NCBI GenBank assembly: GCA_963785155.1
Contig: CAWAUB010000002.1
Location: forward strand, 24,499 to 88,498
Origin: DASUSH01 sp963785155
GTDB taxonomy: Bacteria; Actinomycetota; Thermoleophilia; Solirubrobacterales; 70-9
Reading direction: 5' to 3'
Length of the DNA stretch: 64,000 nt
The notes beneath the pieces were generated by a model that was not told the DNA's origin, searched no databases, and was given only the letters and a program-made list of their open reading frames with translations. Position numbers and translations under genes: made by a program. Shown piece by piece: positions 1 to 7,944 of the stretch; the stretch's first letter is position 1; each line of letters opens with the position of its first letter.

Positions 1-165
1 GACAACCCCGAGCACCGGCGGCCGGAGGAGACGATGCAGTTCCTCGAGACGATCTACGGCAGGCCGATCTCCGAGGACGACGTGGTCACGGTGATCCGCT
101 TCTCACAGATCGTCCACCACCAGGCGCCCCACGTCGGCAACGGCGAGCCGCCTCGCCGGAATTAA
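1..165 (+). CDS. 3' end of an unrecognised gene
   Basis: An open frame enters from the left edge and ends at TAA (163-165), giving the last 54 residues of a protein. The tail is polar and carries the segments QFLETIYGRPIS and IRFSQIVHHQAPH; no family could be named from so short a piece. Codon use is the GC-rich pattern of the neighbours, and a stem-loop follows directly, both of which support a real gene end. The function is unknown. Confidence 0.6.
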   Translation, partial: DNPEHRRPEETMQFLETIYGRPISEDDVVTVIRFSQIVHHQAPHVGNGEPPRRN

Positions 166-166
166 T

Positions 167-193
167 CCGGCCGGATGCTTCCGCTCCGGCCGG
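167..193 (+). terminator. Stem-loop after the first partial gene
   Basis: CCGGCCGGA (167-175) and TCCGGCCGG (185-193) form a perfect 9-bp stem with a 9-base loop, 2 bases after the stop codon. There is no T run, as is common for actinobacterial terminators. It separates the partial gene from the SRPBCC gene. Confidence 0.55.
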
Positions 194-203
194 GCCTAGG
201 TAG

Positions 204-686
204 ATGGCCGAGTATCGCTTCCTCACCACCTGGCTGATCGAGGCCGAGCGTGAGCGGGTCTGGGACGCGATTTATGACTCGGACCGCTGGCCCGAGTGGT
301 GGCGCGGGGTCGAGGAGGCCGAGCGGCTCGCCGACGGCGACGAGGACGGCATCGGCCAGGTCGGCCGCTACCTGTGGCGCTCGCGACTGCCCTATCCCGT
401 TCGCTTCGAGGTGACGACGACGCGGGTCGATCGTCCGCGCCTGCTCGAGGGCGACGCCGTCGGCGAGCTCGCCGGCATCGGGCGGTGGCGCCTCTTCGAG
501 CAGGCGGGCCCCCCTCCGGTCACGGCCGTTCTCTATGAGTGGAACGTCGCGACGACCAAGGCCTGGATGAACCTGCTCGCACCGATCGCCAAGCCGATCT
601 TCCAATGGAATCACGACTGGGTGATGGGCAACGGCGGCGAGGGCCTCGCAAAGCTGCTCGGCGCACGCCTGCTCGCGACCGACTGA
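204..686 (+). CDS. SRPBCC/polyketide cyclase-dehydrase family protein
   Basis: The 160-residue protein begins with the typical START-like strand and helix (F-x-T-x-W-x-I-x-A ... VWDAIYDSDRWPEWW), followed by alternating strands and a long C-terminal helix, which is the layout of small SRPBCC proteins with a hydrophobic ligand cavity. Members bind lipids or aromatic compounds and many have no assigned substrate. There is no signal peptide, so it is cytoplasmic. It stands alone between a hairpin and the CIRCE element of groESL, so it is probably transcribed separately. The family call is fairly safe and the ligand unknown. Confidence 0.75.
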   Translation: MAEYRFLTTWLIEAERERVWDAIYDSDRWPEWWRGVEEAERLADGDEDGIGQVGRYLWRSRLPYPVRFEVTTTRVDRPRLLEGDAVGELAGIGRWRLFEQAGPPPVTAVLYEWNVATTKAWMNLLAPIAKPIFQWNHDWVMGNGGEGLAKLLGARLLATD

Positions 687-710
687 GTCACGCCTCCGAC
701 CAGCGCGGGT

Positions 711-737
711 TTGGCACTCTCCCCGCTAGAGTGCCAA
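711..737 (+). promoter_or_regulatory. CIRCE element (HrcA operator) of groESL
   Basis: TTGGCACTC (711-719), nine spacer bases, then GAGTGCCAA (729-737) is a perfect 9-9-9 inverted repeat matching the CIRCE consensus TTAGCACTC-N9-GAGTGCTAA with one symmetric change. HrcA binds CIRCE and represses chaperonin genes until heat stress titrates it. It ends 48 bases before the groES start. No hrcA gene lies in the window. Confidence 0.95.
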
Positions 738-785
738 GCGATCTTTACGCGTACCAACCACCGATTCGGACGGAGGAACTGACGA

Positions 786-1076
786 ATGAAGCTGAAGCCC
801 CTAGGAGATCGTCTCATCGTGCAGGCGGTCGAGGAGGAGGAGACCACCGCCAGCGGCCTGGTCCTACCCGACACCGCGAAGGAAAAGCCCCAGAAGGGCA
901 AGGTCATCGCGGTCGGCGAGGGCAACTGGGACGAGGACGGCGAAAAGCGGATCCCGCTTGACGTCGCCGAGGGCGACGAGGTCCTCTACAGCAAGTACGG
1001 CGGCACCGAGATCAAGGTCGACGGAGACGATTTGCTCGTTTTGCGCGAGTCGGACGTCCTGGCCAAGGTCCAGTAA
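786..1076 (+). CDS. groS: Co-chaperonin GroES
   Basis: A 96-residue protein with the GroES signature start (KLKPLGDRLIVQAVEEEE), the mobile loop with TASGLVLPDTAKEKPQ, and the closing strand GDDLLVLRESDVLAKV. It forms the heptameric lid on GroEL and acts in the cytoplasm. GGAGG lies 9 bases before ATG. It sits behind the CIRCE element and 64 bases ahead of groEL, so the two form the usual heat-inducible operon. Confidence 0.97.
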   Translation: MKLKPLGDRLIVQAVEEEETTASGLVLPDTAKEKPQKGKVIAVGEGNWDEDGEKRIPLDVAEGDEVLYSKYGGTEIKVDGDDLLVLRESDVLAKVQ

Positions 1077-1089
1077 AGAATCTGAAACC

Positions 1090-1120
1090 GCGCCGCGCGC
1101 TTGCGCGCGGGGCGCCTTTT
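1090..1120 (+). terminator. Hairpin plus T run between groES and groEL (attenuator-like)
   Basis: GCGCC and GCGCGC (1090-1100) pair with GCGCGC (1103-1108) and GGCGC (1111-1115) across a bulge of two G, and TTTT follows at 1117-1120. It looks like an intrinsic terminator or a processing hairpin inside the operon, and would allow groES to be made in excess of groEL if it is leaky. Confidence 0.6.
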
Positions 1121-1140
1121 ATTAGGAGGAACGAAGCCAT

Positions 1141-2769
1141 ATGGCTCACAAGGAACTGAAGTACAACGAGGAGGCCCGCGCGGCGCTGCAGACCGGCGTC
1201 GACTCGGTCGCCAACGCCGTCAAGGTGACGCTCGGCCCGAAGGGCCGCTACGTCGTCCTCGACAAGAAGTTCGGCGCTCCGACCATCACCAACGACGGTG
1301 TCACGATCGCTCGTGAGATCGAGGTCGAGGACGTCTTCGAGAACCAGGGCGCTCAGCTCGTCCGCGAGGTCGCCACGGCGACCAACGACGTTGCCGGTGA
1401 CGGCACGACGACCGCGACGCTGCTCGCCCAGACGATCTGTCGCCACGGCCTCAAGAACGTTGCCGCCGGCGCCAACCCGCTGGCCCTGCGCCGCGGGATC
1501 GAGTCCGCGGTCGACCAGGTTGTCGAACACCTCCGCGAGAAGCAGTCGGCGGAGATCGCGGGCAAGGACCAGATCGCCCGCGTCGCCGAGATCTCGGCTG
1601 CCGATGAGGACATCGGCAACGTGATCGCCGACGCGATCGACAAGGTCGGCAAGGACGGCGTCGTGAACGTCGAGGAGGGCCAGACCTTCGGCATGGAGCT
1701 GGAGTTCACCGAGGGCATGCAGTTCGACAAGGGCTACATCTCGCCCTACATGGTCACCGACCAGGACCGCATGGAGGCCGTGCTCGAGGACCCGTTCATC
1801 CTGATCGCGAATCAGAAGATCGGTTCCGTCCGCGACGTGCTGCCCGTGCTGGAGCAGGTCATGCAGAGCGGCAAGCCGCTGCTGCTGATCGCCGAGGACG
1901 TCGAGGGCGAGTCCCTCGCGACGCTCGTCGTGAACAAGCTCCGCGGCACGTTCTCCGGGGTCGCCGTCAAGGCGCCCGGGTTCGGCGACCGCCGCAAGCG
2001 GATGCTCGAGGACATCGCGATCCTGACCGGCGGTGAGGTGATCACCGAGGAGATGGGTCTCAAGCTCGAGAACACCGCGACCGAGCAGCTCGGCCATGCC
2101 CGCCGGGTCGTCGTCTCGAAGGACACGACGACGATCATCGACGGCGCCGGCGAGAAGAAGCAGATCGAAGGCCGGATCAACCAGATCCGCCAGGAGATCG
2201 AGAACACCGACTCCGACTTCGATCGCGAGAAGCTCCAGGAGCGTCTCGCCAAGCTCGCCGGAGGTGTCGCGGTCGTCAAGGTCGGCGCCGCCACCGAGAC
2301 CGAGATGAAGGAGAAGAAGCATCGCGTCGAGGACGCCCTCCAGGCGACCCGCGCGGCGCTCGAAGAGGGCATCGTGCCGGGCGGCGGAGTCGCCCTGCTG
2401 AACGCCGAGGAGGCGATCGACTCGAAGGATCTCGACGCCGACGAGGCGACGGGCGCGGAGATCATCCGCCGCTCCCTCTCCGAGCCGATCCGCCAGATCG
2501 CCGAGAACTCGGGCCTCGAGGGCTCGGTTGTCGTCGAGAAGATCCGGGGACTCAAGTCCGGCGAGGGCCTGAACGCGGCCACCGGCGAGTACGGCGACCT
2601 GATCAAGGACGGCGTGATCGACCCGACGATGGTGACTCGCTCGGCGCTGCAGAACGCGGCCTCGATCGCGAAGAACATCCTCACCACCGAGGCGATCGTC
2701 GCCGAGCCGCCCGAGAAGGACGGCGGCGGCATGCCCGCCGGCATGCCGGACATGGGCGGGATGATGTAA
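1141..2769 (+). CDS. groL: Chaperonin GroEL
   Basis: A full-length 542-residue Hsp60. Visible features are the ATP loop VTLGPKGRYVVLDK, the DGTTTATLLA motif, the apical-domain KAPGFGDRRK segment, and the Gly-Met tail ending GGMM. It folds client proteins in a tetradecamer with GroES. A strong ribosome site (AGGAGG) precedes ATG. The intact reading frame across 1.6 kb shows that the sequence is reliable here. Two terminator hairpins follow, closing the operon. Confidence 0.98.
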   Translation: MAHKELKYNEEARAALQTGVDSVANAVKVTLGPKGRYVVLDKKFGAPTITNDGVTIAREIEVEDVFENQGAQLVREVATATNDVAGDGTTTATLLAQTICRHGLKNVAAGANPLALRRGIESAVDQVVEHLREKQSAEIAGKDQIARVAEISAADEDIGNVIADAIDKVGKDGVVNVEEGQTFGMELEFTEGMQFDKGYISPYMVTDQDRMEAVLEDPFILIANQKIGSVRDVLPVLEQVMQSGKPLLLIAEDVEGESLATLVVNKLRGTFSGVAVKAPGFGDRRKRMLEDIAILTGGEVITEEMGLKLENTATEQLGHARRVVVSKDTTTIIDGAGEKKQIEGRINQIRQEIENTDSDFDREKLQERLAKLAGGVAVVKVGAATETEMKEKKHRVEDALQATRAALEEGIVPGGGVALLNAEEAIDSKDLDADEATGAEIIRRSLSEPIRQIAENSGLEGSVVVEKIRGLKSGEGLNAATGEYGDLIKDGVIDPTMVTRSALQNAASIAKNILTTEAIVAEPPEKDGGGMPAGMPDMGGMM

Positions 2770-2771
2770 CC

Positions 2772-2825
2772 CGTCCCTTCTGGGACGTTGTTTTCGGAAA
2801 GGGCCGCCTTCGGGCGGCCCTTTTC
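2772..2825 (+). terminator. Two consecutive terminators after groEL
   Basis: First hairpin: CGTCCC-TTCT-GGGACG (2772-2787) followed by TTGTTTT. Second: GGGCCGCC-TTCG-GGCGGCCC (2801-2820) followed by TTTTCTTT. The second is a textbook intrinsic terminator with a tetraloop. Confidence 0.93.
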
Positions 2826-2830
2826 TTTAC

Positions 2831-2858
2831 TTGACGGATACGCGTGCGTAAGTACGCT
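2831..2858 (+). promoter_or_regulatory. Possible promoter for the membrane-phosphatase operon
   Basis: TTGACG (2831-2836), 16 bases, then TACGCT (2853-2858) fits a sigma70-type promoter of GC-rich actinobacteria just after the groEL terminator. If it is used, the GTG at 2844 lies inside it and the gene must begin later, probably at ATG 2907. Confidence 0.35.
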
Positions 2859-4385
2859 TCGGCCCGAGTGTCTCCCGCGCCCAGATCGTGGTCGCCGCCG
2901 GTATCGATGGGCGTGCTCGCCCTCGGCTACTTCCTTGCGTATATCCCGTTTGCGGCGCTGACCAGGGCGCTCTCACAGGGGCTCCTGCCCGGCGTCGACG
3001 AGGAGGTCGGGGGGCTCGTGCTCCTGCCCGCGGCCTCGATCGGTGTCCTGGCCGGCATGGGAAGCTTCCTCTACGTGACCGGCTGGTGGCGTTCGATCGG
3101 CCTGCGCGAGGTCGGTGGGCGCAGGCGCCGGCTGCCGACGCCGACGATGCTCATGGCCGGGACCGCGATGGCGGTGATCATCGGCACGACGATCCTCAAC
3201 TTCACCTTCGTCGGCGTCTCGATCCTCTTCATGCTGCTGATGATGCGTGCCGGCACGCTGGCGCTTGCGCCGCTGGTCGACATAGTCCGGAGGAAGCGGA
3301 TCCGGACCTACGCCTGGGCTGGCCTCGGGCTGAGCCTGCTCGCGATCCTCGTCGCACTCGCCGGCGTCGACGCATACACCCTGACCCTCGGCGCGGTGCT
3401 CAGCCTCTGTGCCTATCTGCTCGGCTACGTCGTCCGCTTCCGGATCATGAGCCGGGACGCGAAGACCGGCGACGTCGCGGTCGACCGGCGCTACTTCGCC
3501 GAGGAGCAGGTGACCGCGGCCGTCGCGCTATTTCTCATCCTGATCCTCTTCGCTGCGATCGGGGCCGGCGAGCAGATGCAGGCACTGCGGGACGGGTTCA
3601 CCGAGTTCCTCTTCACCCCCGAAGCGCTGCTGGCGATTCTGATCGGCCTCTTCTACTCCTGCCTCTACGTCTTCGGCACGTTGATCTACCTCGACCCACA
3701 CGAGTACACCTGGTCGGTCCCGGTCAATCGCGCCTCGAGCGTCCTTTCGGCGACCGTCGCCTCATATGGGCTGACCATCCTCTTCGGCGCCGACCCGCCT
3801 CACCTCTCGACGCTGATCGCGGCCGGGCTCGTCCTGTGCGCGATCGCGGCGCTCAGCTTTCCCCAGCTGAAGCGCATCGTGGATGCCGCGCGCGCGGTCT
3901 CGGTCCCTCGGCGGCTGGTCGTCTTCGTCTGCGAGGGCAACACCGGCCGGTCGCCGATCGCGGCCGCGCTGTTCCGCTCGGAGCTCCGCGACCTGGATGA
4001 CCCGGCCACCGAGGGGATCGCGACGACCAGCGCCGGGGTCTCAGTCAGCTCGCCCGGCTCGCCGATGGCACCCGCCGCCGCCTCAGCGCTGCGCGAGCTC
4101 GGGATCCATCCCCACCCGCACGGCTCGCAATCGCTGACCCCGGAGCTGTGCGAGGAAGCGGACGTGATCGTCTGCATGACGAGCGCTCAGCGGGATGCGG
4201 TCCTCCAGATCGCCCCTGGGGCCGAGCCAAAGACGATCAAGCTCGACCCGGACAGCGACCTGCCGATTCCGGAACGCGATTCGCCGGCCGCCTGGCTCGG
4301 CTTTGCTACGAACGTCCGCGCCCTGGTCCGCGACCGGCTCGCCGAGCTGCCGCCGCTGCAGCCCGTGCCGAGCCCCGGGACGTAG
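2844..4385 (+). CDS. Polytopic membrane protein fused to a low-molecular-weight phosphatase domain
   Basis: Residues 22-350 contain about ten hydrophobic segments in two halves, the layout of a DMT-like permease, although no family could be fixed. Residues 358-500 are an LMW-PTP/arsenate-reductase-like domain: the P-loop CEGNTGRS keeps the C-x5-R signature, and a DPDSD...D segment fits the general-acid loop. A cytoplasmic phosphatase tethered to a transporter-like domain suggests dephosphorylation of a lipid, sugar or protein at the membrane, or arsenate handling. The GTG start at 2844 is doubtful because a promoter seems to overlap it, and ATG 2907 starts exactly at the first membrane segment. 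The stop is 9 bases before the AroDE-like gene, suggesting one transcript. Confidence 0.75.
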   Translation: MRKYASARVSPAPRSWSPPVSMGVLALGYFLAYIPFAALTRALSQGLLPGVDEEVGGLVLLPAASIGVLAGMGSFLYVTGWWRSIGLREVGGRRRRLPTPTMLMAGTAMAVIIGTTILNFTFVGVSILFMLLMMRAGTLALAPLVDIVRRKRIRTYAWAGLGLSLLAILVALAGVDAYTLTLGAVLSLCAYLLGYVVRFRIMSRDAKTGDVAVDRRYFAEEQVTAAVALFLILILFAAIGAGEQMQALRDGFTEFLFTPEALLAILIGLFYSCLYVFGTLIYLDPHEYTWSVPVNRASSVLSATVASYGLTILFGADPPHLSTLIAAGLVLCAIAALSFPQLKRIVDAARAVSVPRRLVVFVCEGNTGRSPIAAALFRSELRDLDDPATEGIATTSAGVSVSSPGSPMAPAAASALRELGIHPHPHGSQSLTPELCEEADVIVCMTSAQRDAVLQIAPGAEPKTIKLDPDSDLPIPERDSPAAWLGFATNVRALVRDRLAELPPLQPVPSPGT

Positions 4386-4394
4386 TAAGGGCCG

Positions 4395-5900
4395 ATGGCC
4401 GCGACGGCCCTTCGCGACCGCGCCGCCGCCCGCCGCCCTGAGATTGGCCGGGCGAACGAGGCCGCCATCTCGGCGACGCTGACCGCGGCACCCGAGCCAT
4501 CCGAGCTCGGCGCCCTGTCCGAGCTCGCCCGCTATCTCGAAATCCGTGCCGACCTCGCCGGCGACCTCGACACGCGCGAGCTGCGCGAGCATTTCGGGGG
4601 GAGCCTCGTCTACTCGCTGCGGAGCCCAGAGCGCGGCGGCGAGGGCGAGGTGTCGCTCGCGGAGAGGCATGGGCGCCTCGCGGTCGCCGCCAGGGACTAC
4701 GACTTCGTCGACCTCGAGGACGGGCTCGACCTCACGCCGGACCTGCTCGCCAAGATCCCGCCGGCGCGCCGGAGGATCTCGTGGCACGGCCCGGCAACTG
4801 ACGTAATCGGGCTCGCCGACCGCTTCGAACGGATGGAGAAAATTCCGGCCCGCCTCTATCTGCTCGCGCCGCGAGCGAGCGAGCTCGGCGACGGTCTGGC
4901 GCCGCTTCAGCTCCTGCGCTCGCTCCGGCGCACCGACGTCACCGCCTTCGCGACCGGGATCGCCGGCACCTGGTCGCGGATCCTCGCGCCCCGCCTCGGC
5001 GCGCTCGTCGTGTACGGCCGTCTGCACGAGGCCGAGGAGACCGGCGTACCAACCGTCGGCCGGCTCGCCCTCGACTTCGGCCTGCCGGCGATGCCCCCTC
5101 TGCGCGACCTCTACGGGATCGTCGGCGGTTCGGTGACTCGTTCGCTCGCGCCCAGGATCTACAACCAGGGCTTCCGGGCGCTCGGCCTTCCCGCGCTCTG
5201 CCTCCCCTTCTCAACCGCGGAGTTCGGTCCGTTCTGGAACGAGCTGGTGGAGGCCGGGCTGCCCTCCTTGGGCGCACCCGTCCGGGGCCTCACCGTCGTC
5301 ACCCCGCACAAGGAGGAGGCGCTCACCACCGCCTCGCTGACGACCGAGCGCGCCCGGGAGGCCGGCGCCGCAAACTCGCTGGTCCGCGCGGGCCACGCCT
5401 GGCACGGTGCGACCACGACCCGGATCGACCGGCCGCTCGCAGGCGCCGATGTGCCCGTGGCCGGCCGCCGCGTCGCCGTGATCGGCTGTGGCGGTGCGGG
5501 ACGCTCGATCGCTGTTGAGCTGCGACGCCACGGCGCGCGGGTCACGATCGTCAACCGGGGCGCTCCGAGGGCCGAGTACGCAAGCGATCATCTCGACTTG
5601 CCCTGGATCTCTCTCCCTGATTTCTCGGCGCGCGAGTTCGACCTGGTCGTCAACGCAACGCCAGTGGTTCGCGAGTGCCCGTTCGACGTCTCCCAGCTCG
5701 GCCCCGGGGGCGCGGTGGCCGACCTCGCGTATGTCGCCGGCGGCGAGACGGCGCTCGTCCGCGAGACGCGCCGCCGAGGACTTGTCGCCGTCGACGGCAG
5801 GGAGGTGCTGGCCGCGGAGACATCTGGCCAGTTCGAGCTGATGACGGGCCAGCCGATGCCTGCTGATGCCCTCACGGTCGCGCGCGGCTGGCGCAGGTAG
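4395..5900 (+). CDS. Divergent AroDE-like protein (type I dehydroquinase plus shikimate dehydrogenase folds)
   Basis: Residues ~35-235 resemble type I 3-dehydroquinate dehydratase (LEIRAD; SWH for the catalytic His), and residues ~240-500 resemble shikimate dehydrogenase (LYGIVGGSVTRSLAP; VVTPHK; Rossmann loop GCGGAGRS with NR for NADP). Several expected residues differ. The Schiff-base Lys of the VKIA-like motif appears as Leu (RLYLLA), the dehydrogenase NTD motif reads TTT, and the Gln of LxxQ is Glu, while the Lys of PHK is kept. A normal AroDE makes shikimate from dehydroquinate. Here a different or lost activity is possible. Its stop overlaps the next GTG (TAGTG), so it is coupled to the GxW barrel genes. 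Confidence 0.75.
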   Translation: MAATALRDRAAARRPEIGRANEAAISATLTAAPEPSELGALSELARYLEIRADLAGDLDTRELREHFGGSLVYSLRSPERGGEGEVSLAERHGRLAVAARDYDFVDLEDGLDLTPDLLAKIPPARRRISWHGPATDVIGLADRFERMEKIPARLYLLAPRASELGDGLAPLQLLRSLRRTDVTAFATGIAGTWSRILAPRLGALVVYGRLHEAEETGVPTVGRLALDFGLPAMPPLRDLYGIVGGSVTRSLAPRIYNQGFRALGLPALCLPFSTAEFGPFWNELVEAGLPSLGAPVRGLTVVTPHKEEALTTASLTTERAREAGAANSLVRAGHAWHGATTTRIDRPLAGADVPVAGRRVAVIGCGGAGRSIAVELRRHGARVTIVNRGAPRAEYASDHLDLPWISLPDFSAREFDLVVNATPVVRECPFDVSQLGPGGAVADLAYVAGGETALVRETRRRGLVAVDGREVLAAETSGQFELMTGQPMPADALTVARGWRR

Positions 5901-6337
5901 TGTCTCGCGGCTTGAACGGCTTGGATGCGATGCGAATCGACGAGCAGGCGGAGGCGCGGACGCACGGCGGCCTCGATGTCTCCCAGATCGCCGGCAGCTG
6001 GCTCAACACCGACCGCGGCCGCACGGGCGGGACGCTGAGGCTGGTGGTGACCGAGGCCGCAGACGGGCTCGTCGTCGGTGGCTACGGGATTCCCGCGGGG
6101 CCCGATGGCGAACCGTTCGAATGGCCCGATACCACCGCGACCCCCCTCGCGCAGGGTGTCGACGGAACCAAGGCATGGGCCTTCAACTGCCGCTTCGATC
6201 ACGGCTTCAAGACCACGGACATCGCCGCCTACGGCAAGGAGGGGATCCTGATCGCTGCCTCCTTCAACCGCTTCCGCGACGGCAGCGACCGCGCCGACTA
6301 CTGGACCCGCGAGTTCTTCAACCGGGAGCGCGGCTGA
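5900..6337 (+). CDS. Lipocalin/calycin-like GxW barrel protein, first of a tandem pair
   Basis: The 145-residue protein is of unrecognised family. After a short leader it has GSW at the start of the fold, then repeated beta-rich segments, an AWAFNCRFDHGF motif and a closing YWTREFF strand. The GxW opening and size suggest a small beta-barrel ligand binder. GTG 5900 overlaps the previous stop, and ATG 5930 is an alternative start. The next gene is clearly related in sequence (DHG-, SDR- and Y/F-TR-F positions match), so the pair arose by duplication. No signal peptide is visible. Confidence 0.7.
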   Translation: MSRGLNGLDAMRIDEQAEARTHGGLDVSQIAGSWLNTDRGRTGGTLRLVVTEAADGLVVGGYGIPAGPDGEPFEWPDTTATPLAQGVDGTKAWAFNCRFDHGFKTTDIAAYGKEGILIAASFNRFRDGSDRADYWTREFFNRERG

Positions 6338-6744
6338 TGGCGACGCTCGAGCTGAGCTGCGCGCGCGACCGCCCGCCCCCGGATGGGAGCGCCGGGATCG
6401 ACCTCGACCAGTTGCTCGGGACCTGGGTGATCTTTGCGGACGAGACGACCGGCCTGACCCGGATCGAGATCGCCGAGGACGGCGGCGCGGTCCGGGCCCG
6501 AACCTACGGGTCGGCGCCGGACGGCGAGGCTGACTGGGGTGAGGTCGATGTCGAGGTGATGAGCGACGACGTCGCCGGCGGCGAGGCGTGGGGGTTACGC
6601 GCGAGCTACGACCACGGCTACGAACAGGTCGAGCTCTTCGGCTACCTCAACCGCGGCCTCTTGGCGCTGGAGGCGGGAACCACGTTCAGCGACTCGAGCG
6701 ATCGCTCGCCCTATTTCACCCGGACCTTCCTCTACCGCCCATGA
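6337..6744 (+). CDS. Lipocalin/calycin-like GxW barrel protein, second of the pair
   Basis: A 135-residue paralogue of the preceding protein: GTW replaces GSW, AWGLRASYDHGY aligns with AWAFNCRFDHGF, and SDRSPYFTRTFL with SDRADYWTREFF. It starts at ATG 6337, inside the preceding stop codon (TGATG), so it is translationally coupled. It has no recognisable catalytic motif, and its function is unknown. A GTG-started flavoprotein gene follows after 4 bases, which ties both barrels to an oxidative or acyl-CoA type reaction. Confidence 0.7.
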   Translation: MATLELSCARDRPPPDGSAGIDLDQLLGTWVIFADETTGLTRIEIAEDGGAVRARTYGSAPDGEADWGEVDVEVMSDDVAGGEAWGLRASYDHGYEQVELFGYLNRGLLALEAGTTFSDSSDRSPYFTRTFLYRP

Positions 6745-6748
6745 GATC

Positions 6749-7942
6749 GTGGATCTAGAGCTCAGTCCTGAGGCACGGGACGCGGTCGAGCGGACCGCCA
6801 AGCTCGCGAGCGAGCGCTTCGCGGAGCGTGCCGACGAGTACGACCGCGAGACCCGCTTCCCGGCCGAGGATTTCGAGGACCTCTTCGAGGCGGGCCTGCT
6901 TGCCCCAACCGTCCCGCGCGATCTCGGTGGCCTCGGCCTCGGGCCGCAGTGCGGCGACTCACTCGGGCTGTGGATGATGACCAAGGAGCTCGCCAAAGCC
7001 GACCTCTCGCTCGGCCGCTGCTGGGAGGGACACGCGAACTCGCTCGTCCTGATCGACGCCCTTGGCTCAGATGAGCAACGGCAGCGGTGGTTCCAGAGCG
7101 TCGTCGAGAAGGGCGAGAAGTGGGTCGCCTGGAGCGGCGAGCCCCAGGCGAAGAAGCCGGGGGAGAAGCGCCCCTTCGGAACCGAGGTCGAACGGGTCGA
7201 CGGGGGCTGGAACGTGAGCGGGAGCAAGGTCTTCGCGACGAGCGCCATCGGCGCCGACTGGGCGATCCTGCTCGTCAACACCACCGGCCCAGGCGGCGCC
7301 CGGCACGCCACCGATGCCGGCGAGGGGCTCATCATGCTCGCCTGCCGCCTCGCCGACGAGAGCGTCAGCATCGACGAGTCCTGGTGGGACCCGATCGGAA
7401 TGCGCGCGACCGTCAGCCACCTGGTCCGCTTCGAGGAGACGTTCGTTCCCGACGGCGACGTGATCGGCGGCCCGGGCGACTATCTCCGCGAGGGATGGCA
7501 GACGACCTTCATCCCTCACTACGGAGCGAGCTTCCTCGGTGCCGCCGAGTGCGCCTACGACTACGCGCTCGAGTACGTCGTGCACCAGGGCAAGGGCCAG
7601 GACCCCTACGTCCAGCAGCGAATCGGCGCGATGCTCGTCAACGTCGAGTCGGCGCACCTCTGGCTTGCCTACGTCGCCAGGCTCTGGGACAGCGGGAACC
7701 GCGACGAGGCCCAACTCGCGGGCAGCCGGGCGCGCCACGTGATCGAGCACCTGGCCGAGGAGACCATCCACCACTGCATCCGCGCCTGCGGTGCTCGCTC
7801 ACTGGTCCGCCCGAGCCCGATCGAGCGGGTCCTGCGCGACCTCACCTTCTACCTGCGCCACGACAACGACGACCGCATCCTGGCCACGATCGGCCGCGCC
7901 CCCCTTGGCGAGGAGCACGACCCCAGCTTCTACAAGCCGTAG
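6749..7942 (+). CDS. Acyl-CoA dehydrogenase-like flavoprotein
   Basis: The 397-residue protein has the three-part acyl-CoA dehydrogenase layout: an N-terminal helical domain (to ~125), a middle beta domain with GWNVSGSKVFATSA, and a C-terminal helical bundle. The weak match in the C-terminal catalytic region and the long insertions resemble the subgroup that contains DszC/SfnB-like flavin monooxygenases rather than beta-oxidation enzymes. GTG 6749 is the start, 4 bases after the second GxW barrel gene. The substrate is not predictable. Confidence 0.8.
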   Translation: MDLELSPEARDAVERTAKLASERFAERADEYDRETRFPAEDFEDLFEAGLLAPTVPRDLGGLGLGPQCGDSLGLWMMTKELAKADLSLGRCWEGHANSLVLIDALGSDEQRQRWFQSVVEKGEKWVAWSGEPQAKKPGEKRPFGTEVERVDGGWNVSGSKVFATSAIGADWAILLVNTTGPGGARHATDAGEGLIMLACRLADESVSIDESWWDPIGMRATVSHLVRFEETFVPDGDVIGGPGDYLREGWQTTFIPHYGASFLGAAECAYDYALEYVVHQGKGQDPYVQQRIGAMLVNVESAHLWLAYVARLWDSGNRDEAQLAGSRARHVIEHLAEETIHHCIRACGARSLVRPSPIERVLRDLTFYLRHDNDDRILATIGRAPLGEEHDPSFYKP

Positions 7943-7944
7943 CT

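Noticed and set aside
1012..2322. Long open frame on the minus strand opposite groEL
   Set aside because: It is a shadow of groEL caused by high GC; its product has only D/L/V/R-rich low-complexity sequence and no motif.
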